From the NCBI RefSeq assembly GCF_900101475.1, contig NZ_FMZV01000018.1, positions 914 to 64,913 of the forward strand: a DNA stretch of 64,000 bases, in the 5' to 3' direction. The notes under the pieces were generated by a model. That model did not search any database and was not told where the DNA came from. It was given only the letters and a program-made list of their open reading frames with translations. A program made the position numbers and the translations under genes. This document shows, in pieces, positions 50,727 to 59,531 of this stretch (within the stretch, counting starts at the first letter, position 1; every line of letters starts with the position of its first letter). Origin of the DNA: Ruegeria marina (GTDB lineage Bacteria > Pseudomonadota > Alphaproteobacteria > Rhodobacterales > Rhodobacteraceae).

Positions 50727-51977
50727 TCAGTCCTCGGCGTCACGCCCTTCGGTGTCGGACATGTCGAAGCCGAGGAACTTGGCCACGGTAAAGATGTCCT
50801 TGTCGCCGCGCCCGCACATGTTCATGCAGATGATGTGATCCTTGGGCAGCGTCGGCGCGATCTTCATCACATGGGCCAGCGCATGGCTTGGTTCGAGCGC
50901 CGGGATGATTCCCTCGGTCGAACAGCACAGCTTGAACGCCTCCAGCGCCTCCTTGTCGGTGATGGACACGTATTTTGCCCGCCCGACCTCGTGCAGCCAG
51001 GAATGCTCGGGCCCGATGCCGGGGTAGTCGAGACCTGCCGAGATCGAATATCCTTCGAGGATCTGGCCGTCTTCATCCTGAAGCAGATAGGTGCGGTTGC
51101 CGTGCAGCACGCCCGGCCGGCCACCGGTCAGCGATGCGCAATGCTCCATCTTCTCGTTGACGCCCTTGCCACCGGCCTCGACGCCGATGATGTTGACGCT
51201 CTTGTCGTCGAGAAACGGGAAGAACAGGCCCATCGCATTCGATCCGCCGCCGATGGCCGCGATGATCGTGTCGGGCAGGCGGCCTTCGGCCTTCAGCATC
51301 TGCTCCTTGGCTTCCTTGCCGATGATCGACTGGAAATCGCGCACCATGGCCGGATAGGGGTGGGGACCGGCAACCGTACCGATGCAGTAGAACGTGTCGC
51401 GGACATTGGTCACCCAGTCGCGCAGCGCATCGTTCATCGCGTCCTTGAGTGTGCCCCGGCCCGAAGTGACCGGGATCACTTCGGCGCCCAGAAGGCGCAT
51501 GCGGAACACGTTCGGCGCCTGGCGGCGCACGTCATGGGCCCCCATGTAGACCACGCATTTCAGGCCGAACTTGGCGCAGACCGTTGCGGTCGCAACCCCG
51601 TGCTGACCTGCGCCGGTCTCGGCGATGATCCGGGTCTTGCCCATGCGGCGGGCCAGAATGATCTGGCCCAGCACGTTGTTGATCTTGTGCGCGCCGGTGT
51701 GGTTCAACTCGTCGCGCTTCATGTATACCTTGGCGCCCCCGAGATGCTCGGTCAGCCGTTCCGCGAAATAGAGTGGCGAGGGACGCCCGACATAGTTCGC
51801 CCAGAGATCGTCCATTTCCGCCCAGAAGCTCGGGTCGGTCTTGGCCTTTTCATACTCCTCCTCCAGCGACAGGATCAGCGGCATCAGCGTTTCGCTGACA
51901 AAGCGTCCACCGAAGATACCAAAACGGCCCTGCTCGTCAGGACCGGACATAAAGGAATTGAAAAGGTCGTTGGGCAT
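50727..51977 (-). CDS. trpB: Tryptophan synthase beta chain
   Basis: A 416-residue PLP enzyme that condenses indole and serine to tryptophan. The PLP lysine is Lys98 in HTGAHKINN, Glu of GAGQHG follows, and the phosphate loop is GGGSNAMG. Length is normal for TrpB1. It lies downstream of trpF on the same strand, with the fasciclin gene and its terminator in between, so it probably has its own promoter in 51978-52035. Confidence 0.97.
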   Translation of the reverse strand: MPNDLFNSFMSGPDEQGRFGIFGGRFVSETLMPLILSLEEEYEKAKTDPSFWAEMDDLWANYVGRPSPLYFAERLTEHLGGAKVYMKRDELNHTGAHKINNVLGQIILARRMGKTRIIAETGAGQHGVATATVCAKFGLKCVVYMGAHDVRRQAPNVFRMRLLGAEVIPVTSGRGTLKDAMNDALRDWVTNVRDTFYCIGTVAGPHPYPAMVRDFQSIIGKEAKEQMLKAEGRLPDTIIAAIGGGSNAMGLFFPFLDDKSVNIIGVEAGGKGVNEKMEHCASLTGGRPGVLHGNRTYLLQDEDGQILEGYSISAGLDYPGIGPEHSWLHEVGRAKYVSITDKEALEAFKLCCSTEGIIPALEPSHALAHVMKIAPTLPKDHIICMNMCGRGDKDIFTVAKFLGFDMSDTEGRDAED

Positions 51978-52034
51978 TTCACTCTCCGTCCACGTGCTGT
52001 TCGTACATATTGGGCGGCGGCGGGATTTGCCATG

Positions 52035-52063
52035 AAAAAACGCTCGGGCTACCGAGCGTTTCT
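52035..52063 (-). terminator. Rho-independent terminator of the fasciclin gene
   Basis: Stem aaacgctcgg / ccgagcgttt (10 bp) with a 4-base loop, 22 bp after the fasciclin stop. On the minus strand it ends in a run of six Ts, a typical intrinsic terminator. It isolates the fasciclin gene from trpB. Confidence 0.85.
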
Positions 52064-52085
52064 TTCGGTTGACGAAGCCGATGCA

Positions 52086-52577
52086 TTATCCCTGAGGCAA
52101 CAGCACCTTGTCGATCACGTGGATCACGCCGTTCGATGCTTCGACGTCGGCAGAAACCACCATTGCGTCGTTGACCCGGACCCCGTTGCGCGCATTCACT
52201 TGCAGCCGGTCGCCTTGAAGCGTCAGAACCCTGGCCTTCTTGCCGGCAATGTCAGCAGACATGACCTTGGCCGGAACGACGTGGTATTTCAGGACGGCTG
52301 CCAGCTGGTCCTTGTTTTCAGGCTTGAGCAGTGACTCGACGGTGCCTTCGGGAAGGGCTGCGAAAGCTTCGTCGGTCGGTGCGAAAACAGTGAATGGGCC
52401 ATCTCCCTTCAGAGCGCCGACCAATCCGGCGGCCTGTGCGGCAGCGATGAGAGTGTTGAACGACCCGGCGCCGACGGCTGTGTCGACGATATCCTTGCCC
52501 CCGGCAAATGCTGGAGTGAAAGCCGAACCCGCAAGCATCATGCCGCCAACAGCGCTCAGAAACATACGACGAAACAT
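52086..52577 (-). CDS. Exported fasciclin-domain protein
   Basis: A 163-residue protein with a signal peptide ([20 protein letters not shown], cleavage after AFA near residue 25) and a single FAS1 domain. The domain shows the H1 and H2 boxes: [19 protein letters not shown] and a late [16 protein letters not shown]1 proteins mediate adhesion or act as periplasmic/extracellular anchors. AGGAGG lies 8 bases before the ATG. With a terminator behind and a 106-bp gap in front, it forms its own unit inside the trpF-trpB region. Confidence 0.93.
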   Translation of the reverse strand: MFRRMFLSAVGGMMLAGSAFTPAFAGGKDIVDTAVGAGSFNTLIAAAQAAGLVGALKGDGPFTVFAPTDEAFAALPEGTVESLLKPENKDQLAAVLKYHVVPAKVMSADIAGKKARVLTLQGDRLQVNARNGVRVNDAMVVSADVEASNGVIHVIDKVLLPQG

Positions 52578-52683
52578 TCCATGACCTCCTGTGTTTGGAA
52601 TGTTTCGGTTACGGCTCGATCTCCGGTGCGGACCAAAGAAACCCCAAACATTGCAGGTATTGCACGAAGTCGTGAGCAGGACC

Positions 52684-53331
52684 CTAGCCCTTGGTCGCCT
52701 TCAGAAAAGCACGGATCAACGCGGCATCCTTTTGTCCCGGCGCCGTCTCGACACCGGAAGAGACATCGACCTGCCGCGCCCCGGTCAAGCGGATCGCTTC
52801 GGCCACATTCTCCTTCGTCAATCCGCCCGCCAGCATCCACGGCTTGCGCCAATACTTCCGCCCTGCCAGCAACCGCCAGTCGAAGGCCAGCCCGTTACCC
52901 CCGGGCAACTCCGCCCCTCGCGGCGGCTTGGCATCGATGAGCAACTGGTCTGCTGCATCGGAATAGAGGTCGATCTGGGTCAGATCAGACGCCTCGGCCA
53001 CGCCGATGGCCTTCATCACCGGCAAGCCGAAACGCGCCTTGACTTCGGCCACACGTTCAGGGGTTTCCTTGCCATGCAGTTGCAGCATGTCCAGCGGCAC
53101 CGCGCCGACGATAGCGTCCAGTTCCGCGTCCGTGGCGTTCACCGTCAAGGCCACCTTGGCGATGCCGTCCGGAACATCACCGGCAAGCTCGGCCGCGCGA
53201 TCCAGCCCCAGATGCCGCGGTGATTTCGGGAAGAACACGAAGCCCACATAGCGCGCGCCCGCCTCTGCGGCCACGCGCACATGATCGGAGTCGGACAACC
53301 CACAGATCTTGACGGCAACGTGCGACGGCAT
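52684..53331 (-). CDS. trpF: Phosphoribosylanthranilate isomerase
   Basis: A 215-residue TIM-barrel enzyme of tryptophan synthesis. VKICGL near the start carries the catalytic Cys, [28 protein letters not shown] and LLIDAKPP (with the catalytic Asp) follow, then [10 protein letters not shown] and VDVSSGVE. Length is normal. It begins 6 bp after the lapA-like stop, in the ihfB-lapA-trpF gene order common in Rhodobacterales. Confidence 0.96.
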   Translation of the reverse strand: MPSHVAVKICGLSDSDHVRVAAEAGARYVGFVFFPKSPRHLGLDRAAELAGDVPDGIAKVALTVNATDAELDAIVGAVPLDMLQLHGKETPERVAEVKARFGLPVMKAIGVAEASDLTQIDLYSDAADQLLIDAKPPRGAELPGGNGLAFDWRLLAGRKYWRKPWMLAGGLTKENVAEAIRLTGARQVDVSSGVETAPGQKDAALIRAFLKATKG

Positions 53332-53337
53332 CCCGGT

Positions 53338-53691
53338 TCAGGCTACATCATCGAGAAGGGCCAGAACGTCGTCCTTGCCATCGTTCTGCTTTTGCTTGAG
53401 CGATTTCACCTCACGCTCCAGCTTGCGCACCTCTCGGCGCTTCACATCCGCGGTACGGCGGTGTTTGTGCTCGCGCAGCCATTCCCATACGAAGCCGATC
53501 ACTACGCCGGCCGCGATCCCGCCCAGTACCACCAGGAACAGGGGCATCGTCAGCGAGAAGTTGAACCCCAGAAGATGGGCCAAGTCATCTGGCAGCATTT
53601 TCAACGTCACCAACTGGCGATTTGCCAGCGAAACCGACACCAGGACGATTCCGAGCGATCCGAGAAAGGCGTAGCGAATATAGCGCGTCAT
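53338..53691 (-). CDS. LapA-domain membrane protein (DUF1049)
   Basis: A 117-residue inner membrane protein with two spans (about residues 5-24 and 45-66; PLFLVVLGGIAAGVVIGFVWEW) and a charged C-terminal coiled coil (KRREVRKLEREVKSLKQKQND). This is the LapA/YciS layout; E. coli LapA works with LapB in control of lipopolysaccharide synthesis, though no lapB is nearby here. It lies between ihfB and trpF with gaps of 4 and 6 bp, so it is co-transcribed with them. Confidence 0.88.
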   Translation of the reverse strand: MTRYIRYAFLGSLGIVLVSVSLANRQLVTLKMLPDDLAHLLGFNFSLTMPLFLVVLGGIAAGVVIGFVWEWLREHKHRRTADVKRREVRKLEREVKSLKQKQNDGKDDVLALLDDVA

Positions 53692-53695
53692 GAGT

Positions 53696-53980
53696 TCAGG
53701 CTTTTCCGTTCAGACGATCCCTGAGCAGCTTACCGGTCTTGAAGAAGGGTACATGCTTTTCCTCTACATGGACCGTATCGCCGGTTCTGGGATTGCGACC
53801 AATGCGCGCGTCGCGCTTCTTCACCGAAAAGGCGCCGAAGCCGCGCAGTTCGACCCGGTCGCCCCGTGCCATGGCATCGGTCACTTCTTCGAACACCGTA
53901 TTCACGATCCGCTCGACATCACGCTGGTAGAGGTGAGGGTTCTCGTCGGCAATCTTCTGGATCAGTTCCGAGCGGATCAT
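53696..53980 (-). CDS. ihfB: Integration host factor beta subunit
   Basis: A 94-residue DNA-bending protein of the HU/IHF family. It begins [17 protein letters not shown] and contains the [14 protein letters not shown] core and the arm [24 protein letters not shown] in blocks, with Pro of the NPRTG tip for DNA intercalation. I chose the ATG at 53980 from the family N-terminus; an upstream start at 54013 would add 11 residues. The 220-bp region up to the rpsA terminator holds its promoter but no other gene that I can see. Confidence 0.96.
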   Translation of the reverse strand: MIRSELIQKIADENPHLYQRDVERIVNTVFEEVTDAMARGDRVELRGFGAFSVKKRDARIGRNPRTGDTVHVEEKHVPFFKTGKLLRDRLNGKA

Positions 53981-54202
53981 TGCGGCTTTCCTCCCAAGGC
54001 AGCTTTCGCGCACGTGTTATCTTTTTGGGAGTATAGGGAAAATTACCCGACTGGGAAACGTCAAGTCAGGTTGTGCCGCATGAAAATTTCGTGGTTCGCC
54101 CCCGCATTTGACGGCTTGCTCGATTCAACGTCGAAAAACCCTATCCGCTTTTCCGCTTTTCGCCGTTTTTGTCCGAGAAGGACATTACGTTGATTCGGGT
54201 CT

Positions 54203-54240
54203 CAAACAAAAAAGCCCCGCAGCGGCGCTGCGGGGCTTTC
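54203..54240 (-). terminator. Rho-independent terminator of rpsA
   Basis: Perfect 13-bp stem aaagccccgcagc / gctgcggggcttt with a 3-base loop; on the minus strand it continues into TTTTTTGTTTG. It lies 22 bp after the rpsA stop and is a strong intrinsic terminator. Confidence 0.92.
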
Positions 54241-54260
54241 AATGGTCATTCGACCGGCAC

Positions 54261-55937
54261 TTACTTGTCGCCCTTCAGCGCCGCGCCGAGAATATCGCCC
54301 AGCGATGCACCCGAGTCGGACGAGCCGTACTGTTCCACGGCTTCCTTCTCTTCGGCGATCTCGCGGGCCTTGATCGACAGGCCCAGACGGCGGGTCTTGC
54401 TGTCCACGTTGGTCACGCGCACATCGACCTTATCACCGACCGAGAAACGCTCGGGGCGCTGATCGGCACGGTCGCGCGACAGGTCCGAACGGCGGATGAA
54501 GGACTTCATACCTTCGTATTCCACCTCGATGCCGCCATCTTCGATCGCGGTCACGTTCACGGTGATGACCGAGCCGCGCTTCACGCCGCCAACAGCCTCG
54601 GCGAACTTGTCGCCGCCCAGCGCCTTGATCGAGAGCGAGATACGCTCCTTGTCGATGTCGACTTCGGAGACCACGGCCTTGACCACGTCGCCCTTGCGAT
54701 AGTTCTGGATCGCGTCCTCGCCCCGCTCGTCCCAGCTGAGATCCGAGAGGTGAACCATGCCGTCGATGTCGCCGGGCAGGCCGATGAACAGACCGAATTC
54801 GGTGATGTTCTTGACTTCGCCCTCGACCTCGGTGCCCTCGGGATGGGTCTCGGCAAAGACTTCCCACGGGTTGCGCATGGTCTGCTTGAGGCCCAGCGAA
54901 ACGCGGCGCTTGGCGCCGTCGATTTCCAGAACCATGACTTCGACTTCCTGGCTGGTCGAAACGATCTTGCCGGGATGCACGTTCTTCTTGGTCCAGGACA
55001 TTTCCGAGACGTGAACCAGACCCTCGACACCCGGCTCCAGTTCGACGAACGCGCCGTAGTCGGTGATGTTGGTCACGCGGCCGGTGTGCACCGATTCCAG
55101 CGGGTACTTGGCGGCCACCAGATCCCACGGATCTTCCTGCAGCTGCTTCATGCCCAGGCTGATGCGGTGGGTGTCCTTGTTGATCTTGATCACCTGGACC
55201 TTGACGGTCTCGCCGATGTTCAGGATCTCGTTGGGGTGGTTCACCCGGCGCCATGCCATGTCGGTGACGTGCAGCAGGCCGTCCACACCGCCCAGGTCAA
55301 CGAACGCACCGTATTCGGTGATGTTCTTGACCACGCCGTCGACGGTCTGACCTTCGGTCAGGTTGCCGATGACTTCGGCGCGCTGTTCGGCGCGGCTCTC
55401 TTCCAGGATGGCGCGGCGCGACACGACGATGTTGCCACGGCGACGGTCCATCTTCAGGATCTGGAAGGGCTGCTTGAGACCCATCAGCGGGCCGGCGTCG
55501 CGCACGGGGCGCACATCGACCTGCGAACCGGGAAGGAAGGCCACGGCACCGCCCAGATCGACGGTGAAACCGCCCTTGACGCGGCCAAAGATCGCGCCTT
55601 CGACACGGGCGTCGTCTGCGTATGCTTTTTCCAGACGGTCCCATGCCTCTTCGCGGCGCGCCATCTCACGGCTGATGACAGCTTCGCCACGGGCGTTTTC
55701 AGCGGCGCGAAGGTAGACTTCGACTTCGTCGCCAACCGCGATTTCGGGAGCTTCGCCAGGGTTTGCGAATTCTTTCAGATCGACGCGGCCTTCCATCTTG
55801 TAGCCTACGTCGATGATGGCCTGACCCGCTTCGATCGCGATGATCTTGCCTTTGACAACCGAACCCTCTTCGGGGGTGTCCATTTCGAAGCTTTCGTTCA
55901 GGAGGGCTTCGAATTCCTCCATGGATGCGTTAGCCAT
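54261..55937 (-). CDS. rpsA: 30S ribosomal protein S1
   Basis: A 558-residue protein with six S1 RNA-binding repeats; clear instances are VVKGKIIAIEAGQAIIDVGYK, VDGVVKNITEYGAFVDLGGVDGL, HTGRVTNITDYGAFVELEPGV and VEGEVKNITEFGLFIGLPGDI (each given in part). S1 brings mRNA to the ribosome. Length matches alphaproteobacterial S1. The usual upstream neighbour cmk is absent; a terminator at 56055-56085 and an aldo-keto reductase lie upstream instead. The leader of over 100 bp (55938-56054) may hold the S1 autoregulatory site, but no structure is obvious. Confidence 0.97.
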   Translation of the reverse strand: MANASMEEFEALLNESFEMDTPEEGSVVKGKIIAIEAGQAIIDVGYKMEGRVDLKEFANPGEAPEIAVGDEVEVYLRAAENARGEAVISREMARREEAWDRLEKAYADDARVEGAIFGRVKGGFTVDLGGAVAFLPGSQVDVRPVRDAGPLMGLKQPFQILKMDRRRGNIVVSRRAILEESRAEQRAEVIGNLTEGQTVDGVVKNITEYGAFVDLGGVDGLLHVTDMAWRRVNHPNEILNIGETVKVQVIKINKDTHRISLGMKQLQEDPWDLVAAKYPLESVHTGRVTNITDYGAFVELEPGVEGLVHVSEMSWTKKNVHPGKIVSTSQEVEVMVLEIDGAKRRVSLGLKQTMRNPWEVFAETHPEGTEVEGEVKNITEFGLFIGLPGDIDGMVHLSDLSWDERGEDAIQNYRKGDVVKAVVSEVDIDKERISLSIKALGGDKFAEAVGGVKRGSVITVNVTAIEDGGIEVEYEGMKSFIRRSDLSRDRADQRPERFSVGDKVDVRVTNVDSKTRRLGLSIKAREIAEEKEAVEQYGSSDSGASLGDILGAALKGDK

Positions 55938-56054
55938 GCGGCGTTTTTTTCCTTTTCAAATCGGTTTTTCTGGCCGAGCGGTTGTCTCCGCCGGTCTTGA
56001 TTCATGCCCGCCTTGGGCGGAGCGGATTGGTCAGGCGCGGTGATTTTCTTGCCA

Positions 56055-56085
56055 TAAAACAAAGAGGGCCGGTGTTCCCGACCCT
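56055..56085 (-). terminator. Probable terminator of the aldo-keto reductase gene
   Basis: On the minus strand agggtcgg / ccggccct forms an 8-bp stem with one G-U pair and a 5-base loop, followed by CTTTGTTTTAT. It lies about 90 bp after the reductase stop and would separate it from rpsA. Confidence 0.65.
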
Positions 56086-56177
56086 GCTCGTCTCTTTTTT
56101 CTATGGCTCACTTCGCCTTGTCGACGTCGCGCGGTATATGCCGATATGCCCCGAAAGGCAAGACTCACTTGGCCTGC

Positions 56178-57176
56178 TCAGCAATATCGTTCCGGTCCGA
56201 CCCATTGCGCATCGCTGTAGCGGTCGCCATGGGCCCAGCCAACCGGCAGGACAGCTTCGATGCGGGCCATGTCTTCGTCGGTCAGTAGCGTTTTGGCTCC
56301 GGCAAGGAGTTCCCTGAAATGATCGACCGAGCGGGTGCCCGGGATCGGGATGACGTGATCGCCCCGGCGCAGCAGCCAGGCGATGGCAAGCCCTGCCGCC
56401 GGCACGCCCATCTCGGCGGCCAGTGCCCTGAACTTGTCGGTCTGGGCAATATTGGCCGAGTAATTAGGTTCCATGAACCGGGGGTTCAGGCGCAGGAAAT
56501 CCAGTGCCTTTACGGCGTCCAGAGACAACGGCCTATCGGTAAGGAACGACCGCCCGACCGGCGAGAAGGCAACCATCGCCACCCCCAGTTCGGCGGTCGC
56601 CTGCACCAGGCCAAGATCGGGAAATCGGGTTGAAAGCGAGTATTCCGACTGCACCGCCGCGACAGGATGCACGGCGACCGCCCGGCGCAGCGACGACGGC
56701 GCGATCTCGGAAAACCCGATGGCGCGGGTCTTGCCCGACTCGACCAGCCGCGCAAGGTTCCCGGTCGCCTCCTCGATGCTCATCGAAGGGTCGCGGCGGT
56801 GCGCGTAGAACAGATCGACACAGTCCAGTCCGAGACGCTTCAGCGACTTGTCCAGTTCGGCTTCGAGATGCGCGTGCGAATTGTCGTACCTGCGGTTTCC
56901 GTCCGCATCCCGCGTGATCGTCGCCTTCGTGGCAATCACGAAATGTTCGCGGGCGCCGGGGTTTTTCCTCAGGTAATTGCCGATCACCTGCTCCGACCGG
57001 CCCATTCCATATATGTTCGCCGTATCCAGATGGGTGACACCCGCCTCAAGGGCCAGATCGAGAATGGCATGGCTCTGCTCTTCGTCCGTCGGTCCGTAGA
57101 AATCGGTGAAGGACATCGCCCCGAACCCGAGCGCCGAGATCTCGGGCCCGTTCCGCCCCAATCGCCGTTTCTGCAT
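56178..57176 (-). CDS. Aldo/keto reductase
   Basis: A 332-residue NADPH-dependent oxidoreductase of the AKR superfamily (YakC/AKR13-like). Catalytic residues lie in the expected blocks: THLDTANIYGMGRSEQ (Asp and Tyr), FVIATKATI (Lys) and LFYAHRRDP (His). The C-terminal NADPH region includes PIPGTRSVDHFREL. Substrate is unknown. It is divergent from the sulfatase gene with 149 bp between them, where no clear operator was seen. Confidence 0.92.
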   Translation of the reverse strand: MQKRRLGRNGPEISALGFGAMSFTDFYGPTDEEQSHAILDLALEAGVTHLDTANIYGMGRSEQVIGNYLRKNPGAREHFVIATKATITRDADGNRRYDNSHAHLEAELDKSLKRLGLDCVDLFYAHRRDPSMSIEEATGNLARLVESGKTRAIGFSEIAPSSLRRAVAVHPVAAVQSEYSLSTRFPDLGLVQATAELGVAMVAFSPVGRSFLTDRPLSLDAVKALDFLRLNPRFMEPNYSANIAQTDKFRALAAEMGVPAAGLAIAWLLRRGDHVIPIPGTRSVDHFRELLAGAKTLLTDEDMARIEAVLPVGWAHGDRYSDAQWVGPERYC

Positions 57177-57325
57177 CTGGCTTGCCCCCTCAAGTCCCTC
57201 TCCGTCAGTTTATGCCGGGTTTTGAATGGGACAACAACCGTCGCGACCCACAGACAAGTCGCAAACGGGCCAGCAGGGATCGTGCGGCGCGGTCACAGTT
57301 GAAACGAAGCCGACGGAGTATCCAC

Positions 57326-58801
57326 ATGTTTCCTGCCCAGAATTTCCTGATCCTGATATCCGACGAGCATCGCAAGGATGCGATGGGCTGCGCCGGGCAC
57401 CCGATCGTCAAGACACCGAACCTCGATGCCCTGGCCGCACGCGGCACGATGTTCACCGCCGCCTACACGCCCTCGCCCATGTGCGTGCCGACCCGCGCCG
57501 CGCTAGCGACCGGCGATTGGGTACACAAGACCGGCCATTGGGACAGCGCCACCCCCTATGCAGGTCGCCCGCGCAGCTGGATGCGGCAGCTACGCGATGC
57601 CGGTCGCGAAGTCGTCTCCATTGGCAAACTGCATTTCCGCTCTGCCGAAGACGACAACGGGTTTTCCGAGGAAATCCTGCCGATGCATGTGGTGGGCGGT
57701 GTGGGCTGGGCCGTCGGCCTGCTGCGGGAAAATCCGCCGCCCTATGACTCGGCCGCCGAACTGGCCGCTGACGTGGGCGTTGGGACAAGCACATACACCG
57801 ATTACGACCGGGACATAACCGCAGCGACTGAGGCCTGGCTTTCCGATCCGGCCCGCCGGGAAACGCCCTGGGCGGCCTTCGTATCGCTGGTCAGCCCGCA
57901 CTATCCGCTGACCTGTCCGGAAGAGTGGTACAATCTCTATGATCCTGCCGACATGGACCTTCCGGTGGGATATGGTCAGGGCCTGCCCGATCATGCCGAA
58001 CTGCACAACATCGGCACCTTCTACAATTACGATGACTATTTCGACGAACGGAAGATGCGCGAGGCCAAGGCCGCCTATTACGGCCTGACCTCCTTCATGG
58101 ACGATTGCGTGGGCCGGGTGATCGCCGCGCTCGATGCCAGCGGACAGTTGGACAACACCGTCATCCTCTATGTTTCCGACCATGGCGACATGATGGGGGA
58201 CCAGGGCTTCTGGACCAAGCAGGTGATGTACGAGGCCAGCGCCGGCGTGCCGATGATCGTCGCAGGTCCGGGCATCCCGGCAGGGCGACAGGTGGCGACC
58301 TGCGCCAACCTGACGGATATTGCCGCAACCGCCCGCGATGTCTGCGCCGTGGCGGATGATGCGGGCAACGCGGGCCAGCCCGGCGTTTCGCTGCGCAAGC
58401 TGGCCAATATGCCCCATGATCCCGATCGGACCGGGTTCAGCGAATACCACGATGGGGGATCAAAGACCGGCTCGTTCATGGTGCGCTGGGGCGACTGGAA
58501 ATATGTGTACTACGTGGGTCATGCGCCGCAGCTTTTCGATCTGGCCACCGATCCCCATGAACAGGTGAACCGCGCGGTGGACGGCGTGAACGACCCCGCC
58601 ATTGCCGCCGCGCTGGCCGAGGGCGAACGGCGGTTGCGCGCGATCTGCGATCCCGAAGAGGTCAACGCACGCGCCTTCGCCGACCAGCGCCGCAGGATCG
58701 AGGAACTGGGCGGCGAGGACGCCTGCCGCTCTGCCTTTGTCTTCAATCACACCCCGACGCCTTCGGAGCAGGCGAGGATGCGCGAAGGCAGCCCTCTCTG
58801 A
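57326..58801 (+). CDS. Sulfatase (type I, formylglycine-dependent)
   Basis: A 491-residue sulfatase. The formylglycine motif C-x-P-x-R is CVPTR at Cys53, followed by AALATG. Metal ligands appear in LILISDEHR near the N-terminus and VSDHGDMMGD in the middle. No signal peptide is seen, so the enzyme is probably cytoplasmic and acts on a small imported sulfate ester. The C-terminal end differs from choline sulfatase BetC. I chose the ATG at 57326 because cggag lies upstream and the family N-terminus follows; the open frame extends 5' without support. A TetR gene converges 10 bp downstream. Confidence 0.88.
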   Translation: MFPAQNFLILISDEHRKDAMGCAGHPIVKTPNLDALAARGTMFTAAYTPSPMCVPTRAALATGDWVHKTGHWDSATPYAGRPRSWMRQLRDAGREVVSIGKLHFRSAEDDNGFSEEILPMHVVGGVGWAVGLLRENPPPYDSAAELAADVGVGTSTYTDYDRDITAATEAWLSDPARRETPWAAFVSLVSPHYPLTCPEEWYNLYDPADMDLPVGYGQGLPDHAELHNIGTFYNYDDYFDERKMREAKAAYYGLTSFMDDCVGRVIAALDASGQLDNTVILYVSDHGDMMGDQGFWTKQVMYEASAGVPMIVAGPGIPAGRQVATCANLTDIAATARDVCAVADDAGNAGQPGVSLRKLANMPHDPDRTGFSEYHDGGSKTGSFMVRWGDWKYVYYVGHAPQLFDLATDPHEQVNRAVDGVNDPAIAAALAEGERRLRAICDPEEVNARAFADQRRRIEELGGEDACRSAFVFNHTPTPSEQARMREGSPL

Positions 58802-58811
58802 TCCGGCAGGT

Positions 58812-59465
58812 TTACCTGTCGGACGTCAGGATCGCGGAAACACCGGCCGTGCAGAATGTGACCAGACGGTCCAGGCCCATGGCGTCGCTGCCGGGGCTGA
58901 GTGCCCCGATCCGCCAGGCAGAATGCACATGCGCCAGCATGGCCGAAACCGCGTAGACCTGGCCCGCGGCGACCGCGCCCGGCGTGGCATCAGAGAACAG
59001 AGTTGAAATCTCTGCGATGAACAGCTGTGCGGTTGGATCGAAACATTCCGCTGCCAGATCCCGCCACCGCGGATCGGCCGATACATGCGCCACCAGCCGG
59101 CCGTAGGCGACCCAATGCGGGTCGCCCCCCTGCGCCAATTCCACATAGGGCCGGATGAAACAATCGAGAATCGTCGCCAGATCGAGCGGCGCGCGGGCCC
59201 GCGCGGCCTCCAGCGCGTCGATGCGGAGGCGCGACAACTCCCCTGCCCGGCGCGCGACGATCAGGTGAAACAGGTCTTCCTTGCTGCCGCCGTGATGGGC
59301 CACCAGCCCCACCTGCACGCCGGCCAGATGGGCGATATCGCGAATCGAGGCCCCTTCGAATCCGCGCGCAGCGAACACTTGTTCCGCAGCGTCAAGTATA
59401 CGCGCCCTTGTCTGCAAGGACCGGGCCGATGGAGCTCTTTGCCGTTGTTTTTCCAAAACAAACAT
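58812..59465 (-). CDS. TetR-family regulator of the divergent flavin monooxygenase operon
   Basis: A 217-residue TetR protein. The helix-turn-helix is at about residues 20-65 (RILDAAEQVFAARGFEGASIRDIAHLAGVQVGLV in blocks), and the C-terminal ligand domain is alpha-helical. It is divergent from the flavin monooxygenase gene with 66 bp between them, where a perfect palindrome lies at 59493-59508; it probably represses both genes and responds to the operon substrate. The ATG at 59465 directly abuts the AGAAGGG sequence, so a TTG at 59456 may be the functional start. Confidence 0.9.
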   Translation of the reverse strand: MFVLEKQRQRAPSARSLQTRARILDAAEQVFAARGFEGASIRDIAHLAGVQVGLVAHHGGSKEDLFHLIVARRAGELSRLRIDALEAARARAPLDLATILDCFIRPYVELAQGGDPHWVAYGRLVAHVSADPRWRDLAAECFDPTAQLFIAEISTLFSDATPGAVAAGQVYAVSAMLAHVHSAWRIGALSPGSDAMGLDRLVTFCTAGVSAILTSDR

Positions 59466-59492
59466 CCCTTCTGCAAATTATCTTGCCTTATT

Positions 59493-59508
59493 TTGAACAC
59501 TCGTTCAA
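59493..59508. promoter_or_regulatory. TetR-type operator TTGAACACTCGTTCAA
   Basis: Perfect inverted repeat TTGAAC-ACTC-GTTCAA, 24 bp before the flavin monooxygenase start and 28 bp before the TetR start. The size and central position fit a dimeric TetR operator that controls both divergent genes. Confidence 0.75.
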
Positions 59509-59531
59509 CTTAATACCAACGGAGGACGCAG

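Noticed and set aside
57326-58801. Choline sulfatase BetC
   Set aside because: The CVPTR motif fits any type I sulfatase, and the C-terminal region does not resemble BetC; no choline genes are adjacent.
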